A DNA stretch of 5,885 nucleotides from an uncultured Eubacteriales bacterium (GCA_934481515.1 CAKSPO010000065.1:1-5885), one strand, 5' to 3'; counted from the stretch's first letter, positions 1-5,510 are shown. A program made the numbers and translations. Notes: a model not told the origin generated them from the sequence alone.

Positions 1-294
1 GAACTGGATCCCGATTCCCGCCGCGCCGTGGAGGAATGCTTCTCCGAATACTACATGATTCCGAAAATCACAAAAATCATCCGGACGGATGAAAAATTCG
101 GCTCTCTGAAATGGAGTGTGGAAACCGACCGCGGTCCCGTCTCCTTCCGGATCCGGAACAGGCATTCCGACATCAAGCAGCTCTATGGCACCCCGCGGGT
201 GATTGTCCGAGACAGCAACGACAACCGGTATGAAATACCGGATCTCTCCGCGCTGGACGCACACAGCCGCAGAATGCTCTTCTCCTATCTCTGA
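1..294 (+). CDS. DUF1854 domain-containing protein, C-terminal part (5' truncated by window edge)
   Basis: The frame is open from the first base of the window and ends at TGA 292-294, giving 97 visible residues; the real start lies upstream, so the GTG at 28 should not be taken as the start. The visible protein begins ELDPDSRRAVEE and continues with a short beta-rich domain. Its landmarks are PKITKI, the block KWSVETDRGPVSFRIRNRH and the ending YEIPDLSALDAHSRRMLFSYL. From memory of the family, the 'VETDRGP...F.(I/V)R.RH.DI' and 'R(Y)EIPD..ALD..SR..L..YL' blocks are characteristic of DUF1854 proteins, small soluble proteins often found next to ABC exporter genes. Their biochemical role is not established. 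No terminator follows directly, so transcripts may run on toward the microprotein gene at 436. The family assignment rests on motif recall; I am fairly confident of it. Confidence 0.75.
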   Translation, partial: ELDPDSRRAVEECFSEYYMIPKITKIIRTDEKFGSLKWSVETDRGPVSFRIRNRHSDIKQLYGTPRVIVRDSNDNRYEIPDLSALDAHSRRMLFSYL

Positions 295-384
295 TTTCCC
301 CCTTTTGAAATAAAATTCTCTCTCTTTCGACAGATTCCGGGAACCTTTCTCCGGATCCGTCATATTCTGATAGCAGAAGGGCAA

Positions 385-399
385 ACCGGAAGTTCCGGT
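385..399. repeat. 15-bp perfect palindrome in the leader of the microprotein gene
   Basis: ACCGGAA (385-391) and TTCCGGT (393-399) are perfect reverse complements separated by one base. The element lies 18 bases upstream of the ribosome binding site of the gene at 436. A one-base loop is too tight for an RNA hairpin without opening one or two pairs, so a protein-binding site is as likely as an RNA structure. No function can be assigned from sequence. The rest of 295-435 shows no convincing SigA or sporulation-type promoter to my eye. Confidence 0.45.
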
Positions 400-435
400 C
401 TGTGCTTGCAAATCAACAAGGAGGATTTTATTCAT

Positions 436-528
436 ATGAATAACAACTGTCTTTGCAACCTGCTGGAAGAGAACTGGGTATGGCTCATTATCATCGTTCT
501 TCTCTTCTCCTGCTGCTGCGGTCGCTGA
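436..528 (+). CDS. cysteine-rich single-helix membrane microprotein (30 aa)
   Basis: A short ATG-to-TGA reading frame is preceded by a very good ribosome binding site, AAGGAGG at 418-424, 11 bases before the ATG, and followed 22 bases later by a strong terminator. That framing is the main reason to call it a gene despite its size. The 30-residue product has a polar start (MNNNCLCN) with a CxC pair (Cys5, Cys7). A short acidic stretch (EEN) and a hydrophobic helix with two tryptophans follow (about residues 14-25, WVWLIIIVLLFS). It ends in a Cys26-Cys27-Cys28 triplet and GR. Five of 30 residues are cysteine, placed on both sides of the helix. Small cysteine-rich hydrophobic proteins of this look are common in Clostridia and are sometimes given the uninformative label 'chorion class high-cysteine protein'; I recall this but cannot check it. 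Metal binding, disulfide linkage or a role in spores are guesses. Confidence 0.7.
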   Translation: MNNNCLCNLLEENWVWLIIIVLLFSCCCGR

Positions 529-550
529 GCGCCTGCATTTCCGTTCCGAC

Positions 551-589
551 GGGGGCGATCTCCATCTTTTGGGGATCGCCCCCTTTTTT
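551..589 (+). terminator. Rho-independent terminator after the microprotein gene
   Basis: A 10-bp perfect stem pairs GGGGGCGATC (551-560) with GATCGCCCCC (574-583). It is extended inward by one wobble and two GC pairs, leaving a seven-base loop, and is followed by TTTTTT (584-589). It closes the transcript of the microprotein gene and separates it from sigG. Confidence 0.93.
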
Positions 590-631
590 CGTATCCTTTT
601 GATCCTGAAAAACGATACCAGATTCTGCCTT

Positions 632-661
632 GAATAACTACTCGGCTCGCGCGGCAATACT
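632..661 (+). promoter_or_regulatory. forespore (SigF/SigG-type) promoter of sigG
   Basis: A -35-like GAATA (632-636) is separated by 18 bases from CAATACT (655-661), preceded by GG (653-654). The -35 fits the SigG consensus GMATR exactly. The segment 653-662 (GGCAATACTT) matches nine of ten positions of the SigF -10 consensus GGNRANAHTR at the expected spacing. The predicted start of transcription is near 667-670, about 25 bases before the sigG ATG. Known biology supports this: sigG is first transcribed by SigF and later by SigG itself. The consensus strings are from memory of Bacillus subtilis work. Confidence 0.7.
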
Positions 662-692
662 TTTTTCTGAAACCAAACGGCGGGGGCGGAAA

Positions 693-1466
693 ATGTATTA
701 TAACAAAGTGGAAATCTGTGGGGTGAACACCTCCAAGCTCAAAGTGCTGACGGACGAGGAAAAGCAGACCCTACTCAAAAAAGTAAAAGCCGGTGATGAA
801 GACGCCCGCCGGGAACTGATCAACGGAAATCTTCGTCTGGTGCTCTCTATTATCCAGCGGTTTACCGGGCGCAAGGAAAACATGGACGACCTTTTTCAGG
901 TCGGTTGCATCGGACTTGTCAAAGCGGTGGATAACTTCAACACCGAGCTGGATGTGAAATTTTCCACCTATGCGGTTCCGATGATCATCGGAGAAATTCG
1001 TCGCTATCTGCGGGACAACAACGCCATCCGGATCAGTCGTTCCGTCCGCGACCTTGCTTACCGCGCACTGCAGGCACGGGAGGAACTGATTGCCCTGAAA
1101 GAGTGCGAACCGAAGGTGGAGGAAATCGCGGCACGTCTCGGAGAGAGCAAGGAGGCGGTTCTGCACGCAATGGAAGCAATCGTGGAGCCGATTTCCCTGT
1201 ATGAGCCGGTCTTCAATGACAACGGAGATGCGCTCTACCTGATGGATCAGCTTTCCGATTCCGGAGCCGGAGACGAAAGCTGGATGGAAAACATTGTCCT
1301 GCGGGAAGCAATGGAGCGCTTGACCGATCGGGAACGGAAAATTATCAATCTCCGTTTTTACGAAAACAAAACGCAAATGGAGATTGCAGAGGAAATCGGC
1401 ATCTCGCAGGCGCAGGTTTCCCGGCTGGAAAAAGGCGCCCTTGAAAAAATGCGGAAGCAATTATAA
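693..1466 (+). CDS. sigG: RNA polymerase sporulation-specific sigma factor SigG
   Basis: This is the late forespore sigma factor. It directs RNA polymerase to genes for spore DNA protection, germination and spore maturation once engulfment is complete. The product is 257 residues, close to the roughly 260 of Bacillus subtilis SigG. It starts with the SigG signature MYYNKVEICGVNTSKLKVL. Region 2 runs from about residue 40 to 110 and includes NGNLRLVLS, DDLFQVGCIGL and KFSTYAVPMIIGEIRRYLRDNN. Region 3 spans about 111-190. Region 4 has the helix-turn-helix TQMEIAEEIGISQAQVSRLEK (227-247). Asn44 occupies the position reported in B. subtilis SigG (Asn45) as important for binding the anti-sigma factor CsfB/Gin, where SigF has Glu. 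The ATG at 693 was chosen over an in-frame TTG at 630. It gives the normal N terminus, follows a GGGGGCGGA element (682-690), and the TTG would overlap the promoter. Unlike Bacillus, no spoIIGA or sigE lies immediately upstream. Confidence 0.97.
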   Translation: MYYNKVEICGVNTSKLKVLTDEEKQTLLKKVKAGDEDARRELINGNLRLVLSIIQRFTGRKENMDDLFQVGCIGLVKAVDNFNTELDVKFSTYAVPMIIGEIRRYLRDNNAIRISRSVRDLAYRALQAREELIALKECEPKVEEIAARLGESKEAVLHAMEAIVEPISLYEPVFNDNGDALYLMDQLSDSGAGDESWMENIVLREAMERLTDRERKIINLRFYENKTQMEIAEEIGISQAQVSRLEKGALEKMRKQL

Positions 1467-1473
1467 CCGAGAA

Positions 1474-1513
1474 AGGCGGTGTAAAAACGCAAAACGAGTT
1501 TTTTACACCGCCT
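1474..1513. terminator. shared hairpin terminator between convergent sigG and nth
   Basis: A 14-bp perfect stem pairs AGGCGGTGTAAAAA (1474-1487) with TTTTTACACCGCCT (1500-1513) around a 12-base loop. It lies 7 bases after the sigG stop and 12 bases beyond the nth stop on the other strand, so it can serve both. The downstream T-rich stretch on the plus strand (GATATTTTGTATTT) is better than the one on the minus strand (TTCTCGGTTAT), but neither is a clean U-tract. Confidence 0.85.
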
Positions 1514-1525
1514 GATATTTTGTAT

Positions 1526-2209
1526 TTATGCCGGGCTTTCGTTCTCTGTGTCGGATGAAACGTTTCCGGCATTGTGCGCACACAGGTCGGACAGCGGACA
1601 ATCCGCACAACGCGGTGCTCTCGCGGTACAGACCTCTCTGCCGAAGAACACCAACCGGTGGCAAAAATCGCTTTTTTCTTCATCCGGAATCAACGGATCC
1701 AGCAGTTTTTCAATCTTGCCCGGATCCCTGAGCGTTTCCGGATACATTCCGAAGCGACCGCAAAGACGGATGCAATGGGTATCCGTCACAACACCACCCT
1801 TGCCGAACACATCTCCGAGCAACAGGTTTGCCACCTTGCGTCCGACCCCCGGAAAGCGAAGCAAATCCTCCATGCGATCCGGCAAAACTCCGCCATATTC
1901 TTCGGTCAGCATCCGGCAGGCTTCCTTGGTGTTCTGTGACTTTACATGATAAAGCCCGCAGGGGCGGATGTATTTTTCCAAATCCTCCACCGGCGCTTCC
2001 GCAATGGCTTCCGGGGTCGGATAGACCGAAAACAGCTCCCGGCAAACCTCATTGACTCTGGCATCCGTGCATTGGGCGGAAAGGCTTCCCATAATCAAAA
2101 GCTTCCACGGCTCCCCCTCCCAGTGAAGCGCGCAAACGGCTGCCGGATAGCGCTCCCGCAATCTGCGGACAATCTGCTCCATTCGTTCCTGCTTTTCCGC
2201 CTGATTCAT
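1526..2209 (-). CDS. nth: endonuclease III (DNA glycosylase/AP lyase) with 4Fe-4S cluster
   Basis: This base-excision repair enzyme removes oxidised pyrimidines from DNA and cleaves the resulting abasic site. The 227-residue product has the expected order of parts. LIMGSLSAQCTDARVN (38-53) is the conserved early helix. LLRFPGVGRKVANLL (116-130) is the helix-hairpin-helix with the catalytic lysine, Lys125. VTDTHCIRL (141-149) carries the catalytic aspartate, Asp143. The iron-sulfur cluster motif C-x6-C-x2-C-x5-C is formed by Cys194, Cys201, Cys204 and Cys210. The length is slightly above the roughly 210 residues of the E. coli enzyme, mostly from a polar C-terminal tail. The ATG complementary to 2207-2209 gives a normal N terminus; upstream in frame there is no sensible family sequence. 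The ribosome binding site is modest (AAAGG about 13 bases before the ATG). The gene follows the lipoprotein gene by 26 bases and probably shares its transcript. Confidence 0.95.
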   Translation of the reverse strand: MNQAEKQERMEQIVRRLRERYPAAVCALHWEGEPWKLLIMGSLSAQCTDARVNEVCRELFSVYPTPEAIAEAPVEDLEKYIRPCGLYHVKSQNTKEACRMLTEEYGGVLPDRMEDLLRFPGVGRKVANLLLGDVFGKGGVVTDTHCIRLCGRFGMYPETLRDPGKIEKLLDPLIPDEEKSDFCHRLVFFGREVCTARAPRCADCPLSDLCAHNAGNVSSDTENESPA

Positions 2210-2235
2210 GTTTTCACATCTGCCTTTCGTTTGAA

Positions 2236-2796
2236 TTATCCCTTGGCAAGGGAAATTGATCCGCGCGCCGTTACGGAGCCGATTTCCTTTCCTGCATAAG
2301 TACCGCCAAAGCGCCACGTCACCACAAGGGGAATCTCTCCGTCCGGAAGCTCGTCCGGTCGGAAAAGATAAGTTTCTGTTTTCAGAAGGTCGCTTTGAAA
2401 TTCGTTTTGCGATGTATGGATCGCCGGGGTGGAAAACGTTCTTTCCGTAGCCCCGCCCACGCGAATGCTTCCAGCATAGGCTCCGTTCCTCTCCCCGACG
2501 CTGAGAGAATAATGCTCCAGATAAATTTTCAGCGTCAGGCGAAGTTCCCCGTCCCCTTCCGCACCCCATTCCACGCGCAAATTCAAGCCGGTTCCGGTAT
2601 CTGAGCGGAATGAACCGTTCTGTCGCCGGGGTTGTACATTGGAAATCGGTTCGGTTTGAAAAGCGGTGTCGGATTCCTCCGACGCTCCTCCGGAGCCCTT
2701 TTCCGAATCCCTTTCCGGTTCCTGCACACACCCGGAAAAGAGAAAACTCATACAGATCAATGCCAAAACAATCCGAACCGCAAATCCCTCTCGCAT
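2236..2796 (-). CDS. putative lipoprotein of unknown function
   Basis: The 186-residue product opens with a lipoprotein signal peptide. Arg2 and Arg8 form the positive start, residues 9-20 (IVLALICMSFLF) the hydrophobic core, and FSGC ends in the lipid-bearing Cys23; Phe at -3 is a less usual lipobox residue. A low-complexity Glu/Ser/Gly linker (about 24-60) follows. The rest (about 60-186) looks like one beta-rich extracytoplasmic domain containing GLNLRVEWGAEGDGELRLTL, LEHYSLSVGER and a C-terminal strand run ending VTARGSISLAKG. I do not recognise the domain. After export the protein should be anchored on the outer face of the cell membrane. The start was chosen because AGGAGGG (2805-2811, minus strand) sits 8 bases before this ATG and the signal peptide begins there. 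A longer in-frame extension upstream would run through the promoter. It is the first gene of a probable operon with nth. Confidence 0.85.
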   Translation of the reverse strand: MREGFAVRIVLALICMSFLFSGCVQEPERDSEKGSGGASEESDTAFQTEPISNVQPRRQNGSFRSDTGTGLNLRVEWGAEGDGELRLTLKIYLEHYSLSVGERNGAYAGSIRVGGATERTFSTPAIHTSQNEFQSDLLKTETYLFRPDELPDGEIPLVVTWRFGGTYAGKEIGSVTARGSISLAKG

Positions 2797-2834
2797 CCGC
2801 CCTTCCCTCCTCCGGAAAAATCTCTGTCCGGTAC

Positions 2835-2863
2835 AGTATAGCACATTTTCGTCCGCATTGCAA
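2835..2863 (-). promoter_or_regulatory. SigA-type promoter of the lipoprotein-nth unit
   Basis: On the minus strand TTGCAA (2863-2858) is followed after exactly 17 bases by TATACT (2840-2835). This fits the vegetative consensus with two mismatches in the -35 box and one in the -10. Transcription would begin near 2828, giving a leader of about 30 bases that contains the AGGAGGG ribosome binding site. Confidence 0.75.
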
Positions 2864-2893
2864 GATAGATTCGGAAACCGTCCTTTTTCTCTC

Positions 2894-2922
2894 TGGACAA
2901 GGCAGAAAAAACGTGCTATAAT
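2894..2922 (+). promoter_or_regulatory. SigA-type promoter of the TetR-family regulator gene
   Basis: TGGACA (2894-2899), a 17-base spacer and a perfect TATAAT (2917-2922) preceded by TGC make a strong extended -10 promoter. Transcription would start near 2929, leaving a leader of about 78 bases. GCAGAAA elements lie on both sides of the -10 box (2902-2908 and 2931-2937), one in the spacer and one at about the start site. Both are positions where a bound repressor would block polymerase. Confidence 0.82.
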
Positions 2923-2937
2923 AAACATTGGCAGAAA
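2901..2937 (+). promoter_or_regulatory. candidate operator: GGCAGAAA direct repeats flanking the -10 of the regulator gene
   Basis: GGCAGAAA occurs at 2901-2908 and again at 2930-2937, on either side of TATAAT. The same element flanks the -10 of the oleate hydratase promoter (3663-3669 and 3685-3692). By eye these four are the only plus-strand GCAGAAA copies in the window. Binding by the neighbouring TetR protein is an inference; TetR operators are usually palindromic, and this arrangement is a direct repeat. Confidence 0.4.
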
Positions 2938-3006
2938 CGGATCCCCTGCTCCTCCGAATTCTACGGTGGCAGGTTCCGTAAATCCCGAAAAAAGGAGCCG
3001 GATATT

Positions 3007-3561
3007 ATGTCACAGGTTACCAAACGGGCGCTTGAGCAATCTCTCAAAAATCTCCTGCTCAAGAAGCCGCTCACAAAAATCACCATCAACGACATTGCAC
3101 AGGACTGCGGGATCAACCGTATGACCTTCTACTACCATTTCAATGACATTTACGACCTCGTGGAATGGTCGTGCTTAGAGGATGCCCGAAAAGCGCTGGA
3201 AGAGAAAAAAACCTATGATACCTGGCAGCAGGGCTTCCTCCAGATTTTTGAGGCGGTACAGAAAAACAAGCCCTTTGTCACCAATGTTTACCGTTGCGTA
3301 CACCGGGAACAGGTAGAAAAATATCTGAAACCATTGGTGGACAACCTTCTGCTCGGTGTCATCAACGAAGAGGCCGGTCAGATTGCCGTGCGCGAGGAGG
3401 ACAAAAAATTCATTGCACAGGTTTACTCCTATATTTTTATCGGTCTGATGCTGGACTGGATCAGGGACGACATGAAAGAGGAACCGAAAAAAATCGTCAG
3501 CCGCCTTGCTACGCTGATCAAAGGCTCGGTCGCCGTTGCACTTTCCCGCTTCCGGATTTAG
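3007..3561 (+). CDS. TetR/AcrR-family transcriptional regulator (DhaS-like type)
   Basis: The 184-residue product is a one-component DNA-binding regulator. The N-terminal TetR domain holds the helix-turn-helix at about residues 25-45 (ITINDIAQDCGINRMTFYYHF), with NRMTFYYHF as the recognition helix, followed by the typical NDIYDLVEW. The remainder (about 75-180) is an all-helical ligand-binding and dimerisation domain. It ends with YSYIFIGLMLDWIRDDMKEEPKKIVSRLATLI, a pattern I associate with the C-terminal domain of DhaS-like TetR regulators. The ligand cannot be read from sequence. AAAGGAG (2991-2997) lies 9 bases before the ATG. The gene has its own strong promoter and two hairpins after its stop, so it is probably monocistronic. 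Its neighbour is oleate hydratase in the same orientation, and the two promoters share a sequence element. Regulation of that enzyme in response to a fatty acid is therefore a reasonable but unproven guess. Confidence 0.92.
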   Translation: MSQVTKRALEQSLKNLLLKKPLTKITINDIAQDCGINRMTFYYHFNDIYDLVEWSCLEDARKALEEKKTYDTWQQGFLQIFEAVQKNKPFVTNVYRCVHREQVEKYLKPLVDNLLLGVINEEAGQIAVREEDKKFIAQVYSYIFIGLMLDWIRDDMKEEPKKIVSRLATLIKGSVAVALSRFRI

Positions 3562-3569
3562 AGCGGAAT

Positions 3570-3595
3570 TTTATCAAAATTTCCGTTTTGATAAA
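3570..3595. repeat. AT-rich perfect inverted repeat after the regulator gene
   Basis: TTTATCAAAA (3570-3579) and TTTTGATAAA (3586-3595) are perfect 10-base reverse complements around TTTCCG. The repeat starts 9 bases after the regulator stop and is followed by TTTCTTT, so it could act as a weak first terminator. It also has the size and symmetry of a regulator binding site. Confidence 0.6.
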
Positions 3596-3610
3596 TTTCT
3601 TTACACTTTG

Positions 3611-3646
3611 AAGCCCCGTGATAAGTTTTTTATCACGGGGCTTTTT
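3611..3646 (+). terminator. Rho-independent terminator of the TetR-family gene
   Basis: A 14-bp perfect stem pairs AAGCCCCGTGATAA (3611-3624) with TTATCACGGGGCTT (3630-3643) around the five-base loop GTTTT, with a T run (3642-3646) at its end. It separates the regulator transcript from the oleate hydratase promoter, which begins only about 10 bases later. Confidence 0.93.
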
Positions 3647-3670
3647 CTGCTGATTGCAAAGCGCAGAAAA
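3643..3670. repeat. inverted repeat overlapping the -35 of the oleate hydratase promoter
   Basis: TTTTCTGC (3643-3650) is the reverse complement of GCAGAAAA (3663-3670), with a 12-base spacer that contains the -35 box TTGCAA. The left arm overlaps the T-tail of the preceding terminator. The symmetrical 28-base span over a core promoter element makes it a candidate operator. It uses one of the GCAGAAA copies shared with the regulator promoter. Confidence 0.45.
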
Positions 3671-3681
3671 GCGGATATAAT
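3654..3681 (+). promoter_or_regulatory. SigA-type promoter of oleate hydratase
   Basis: TTGCAA (3654-3659), a 16-base spacer and a perfect TATAAT (3676-3681) place the start of transcription near 3688, about 29 bases before the ATG. GCAGAAA copies lie in the spacer (3663-3669) and at the start site (3686-3692), the same layout as at the regulator promoter. Confidence 0.82.
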
Positions 3682-3716
3682 AAAGGCAGAAAATAAATTT
3701 TGAGGAGGTTTCCATT

Positions 3717-5510
3717 ATGTATTACTCTGCCGGAACGTATGAATCCTTTGCACATCCGGAAAAGCCGAAGGATGTCGATAAGAAATCGGCTTATATCATC
3801 GGCACCGGTCTTGCCGGACTGACCGCGGCATTCTACCTTGTCCGCGATGGTCAGATGAAGGGAGAGCACATTCACCTGCTGGAAAAGCTGGAGCTTGCCG
3901 GCGGCAGCTGTGACGGCCGAAAGGACGTCACCAAGGGCTTCTTCATGCGCGGAGGTCGTGAAATGGACAACCACTTTGAAGTCATGTGGGACACCTTCCG
4001 CGATGTGCCGTCCATTGAAACACCCGGGGTGTCGGTTCTTGATGAATATTATTGGCTCAACAAGCACGACCCGAACTACTCGCTCTGCCGCGCGACCGTA
4101 AACCGCGGCGAGGACGCGCATACCGACAAAAAATTTGCACTGGATAAGGATTCGACAATGGCGCTCTCCAAGCTGTTCCTGACACCGGAAAAGGACCTGG
4201 AGGATAAGAAAATCTCGGATGTACTTCCGGATTCCTTCTGGAATACAAACTTCTGGCTCTACTGGCAGACCATGTTCGCCTTCCAGCGCTGGTCGAGCGC
4301 CTTGGAAATGAAACGGTATCTGTGCCGGTATGTACACCACATTGACGGTCTGCCGGACTTCAGCGCCCTCCGCTTCACCAAATACAATCAGTATGAAAGC
4401 ATGATCCTGCCGCTGGTAAAGTATCTGGAATCGCACGGCGTGCGCATTGAATACGGCATGGATGTCAAAAACGTTGTCATCGAGACCGAGGGCGACAAAA
4501 AGATTGCCAAGCAGATCGTTTATGTCCGGGACGGCAAGGAGCAGACCATTGACCTGATTGAGGACGATCTGATCTTTATCACCAACGGTTGCTGCACCGA
4601 TACCTCCTGCTACGGAGATCAGACGCACGCGCCGGATCTCTCCGGACTGAAAAACGGCATCGGCGAATCCTGGGATATGTGGAAAGCCATCGCGGCACAG
4701 GCAACGAACGGTGAATTCGGAAATCCGGACGCCTTCTGCAGCGACATTGACGCAACCAACTGGATGAGCGCGACGGTTGCCACCTCCGACGAGGAAATCA
4801 TCCGTCATATTATGAACGTCTGCAAGCGCGACCCACGCGCCGGCAAGGTCACAACCGGCGGCATCGTAACCGTCAAGGACAGCACCGACAACTGGTATCT
4901 CTCCTGGACCATCAACCGTCAGCCGCAGTTCCGCTCGCAGGATAAGAACATGGTACTGGTCTGGCTCTACTCTCTCAACACCAACCGGGAGGGCAACTAC
5001 GTCAAAAAAGCAATGCGCGACTGCACCGGTGAGGAGGTCTGCCGCGAATGGCTGTATCATATCGGTATGCCGACCGAAAAGATTGACGAAAAGGCAAAGA
5101 ACGCGTGCAATACCACCACCTGCTATATGCCCTATATCAACGCCTTCTTCCAGCCGAGGAAGGAATCCGACCGTCCGAAGGTCGTTCCGGACGGAGCCGT
5201 AAACTTTGCTTTCATTGGTCAGTTTGCGGAAACGCCGCGCGACACCATTTTTACCACCGAGTATTCCATGCGTACCGGTATGGAGTCGGTCTATACCCTG
5301 CTTGACATCGACCGCGGTGTTCCGGAGGTCTGGGGCAGCAAATACGATGTGCGCGAACTTCTGCGTGCCTGCTACTATGCGATCGACAAAAAGCCGATTA
5401 CGGGTGTCAAGCTTTCCTTCAAGGAAAAGGAACTGCTCAAAATCGTTCTGAAAAAGGTCAAGGGAACGGACGTGGAATTGCTCCTGAAGGAAAGCGGACT
5501 GATCGAATAA
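3717..5510 (+). CDS. ohyA: oleate hydratase (10-hydroxystearate-forming, FAD-dependent; MCRA family)
   Basis: The enzyme adds water across the cis-9 double bond of oleate and related unsaturated fatty acids to give 10-hydroxy fatty acids (EC 4.2.1.53). The family was formerly called myosin-cross-reactive antigen. The 597-residue product is full length; family members I know are about 590. It begins with the conserved MYYS. The FAD-binding dinucleotide fold is IIGTGLAGLTAAFYL (27-41), followed by the HLLEK strand end and AGGSCDG. RGGREMDNHFE (78-88) contains Glu82, and EMKRYLCRYVHHIDG (197-211) contains Tyr201. These align, as I recall, with the catalytic Glu82 and Tyr201 of the Staphylococcus aureus enzyme. 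The C-terminal half keeps NTNREGNYV, EWLYHIGMP, CYMPYINAFFQPR and GQFAETPRDTIFTTEYSMRTGMESVY. AGGAGGT (3703-3709) sits 7 bases before the ATG. The enzyme is expected to act at the cytoplasmic face of the membrane and to detoxify host or dietary fatty acids. It has its own promoter and is probably under control of the adjacent TetR protein. Confidence 0.98.
   Translation: MYYSAGTYESFAHPEKPKDVDKKSAYIIGTGLAGLTAAFYLVRDGQMKGEHIHLLEKLELAGGSCDGRKDVTKGFFMRGGREMDNHFEVMWDTFRDVPSIETPGVSVLDEYYWLNKHDPNYSLCRATVNRGEDAHTDKKFALDKDSTMALSKLFLTPEKDLEDKKISDVLPDSFWNTNFWLYWQTMFAFQRWSSALEMKRYLCRYVHHIDGLPDFSALRFTKYNQYESMILPLVKYLESHGVRIEYGMDVKNVVIETEGDKKIAKQIVYVRDGKEQTIDLIEDDLIFITNGCCTDTSCYGDQTHAPDLSGLKNGIGESWDMWKAIAAQATNGEFGNPDAFCSDIDATNWMSATVATSDEEIIRHIMNVCKRDPRAGKVTTGGIVTVKDSTDNWYLSWTINRQPQFRSQDKNMVLVWLYSLNTNREGNYVKKAMRDCTGEEVCREWLYHIGMPTEKIDEKAKNACNTTTCYMPYINAFFQPRKESDRPKVVPDGAVNFAFIGQFAETPRDTIFTTEYSMRTGMESVYTLLDIDRGVPEVWGSKYDVRELLRACYYAIDKKPITGVKLSFKEKELLKIVLKKVKGTDVELLLKESGLIE

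Noticed and set aside
361..368. CATATTCT as a SigE/SigK-type -10 for the microprotein gene
   Set aside because: It matches only part of either consensus, and no acceptable -35 lies at the right distance.
630..692. In-frame TTG at 630 as a longer start for sigG
   Set aside because: It would add 21 residues absent from the SigG family, lies inside the predicted forespore promoter, and has no ribosome binding site; ATG 693 gives the normal N terminus.
771..1460. 229-codon minus-strand frame opposite sigG
   Set aside because: Shadow of sigG with no family resemblance and no expression signals.
1526..2863. 445-codon minus-strand frame as one long protein
   Set aside because: Only the last 227 residues are endonuclease III. 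The upstream part is the lipoprotein gene read in the wrong frame, and each true gene has its own start and stop.
2797..2928. Extension of the lipoprotein to an upstream in-frame start at 2928
   Set aside because: It would run through the -35 and -10 boxes at 2835-2863 and bury the signal peptide; the ATG at 2796 has a perfect ribosome binding site.
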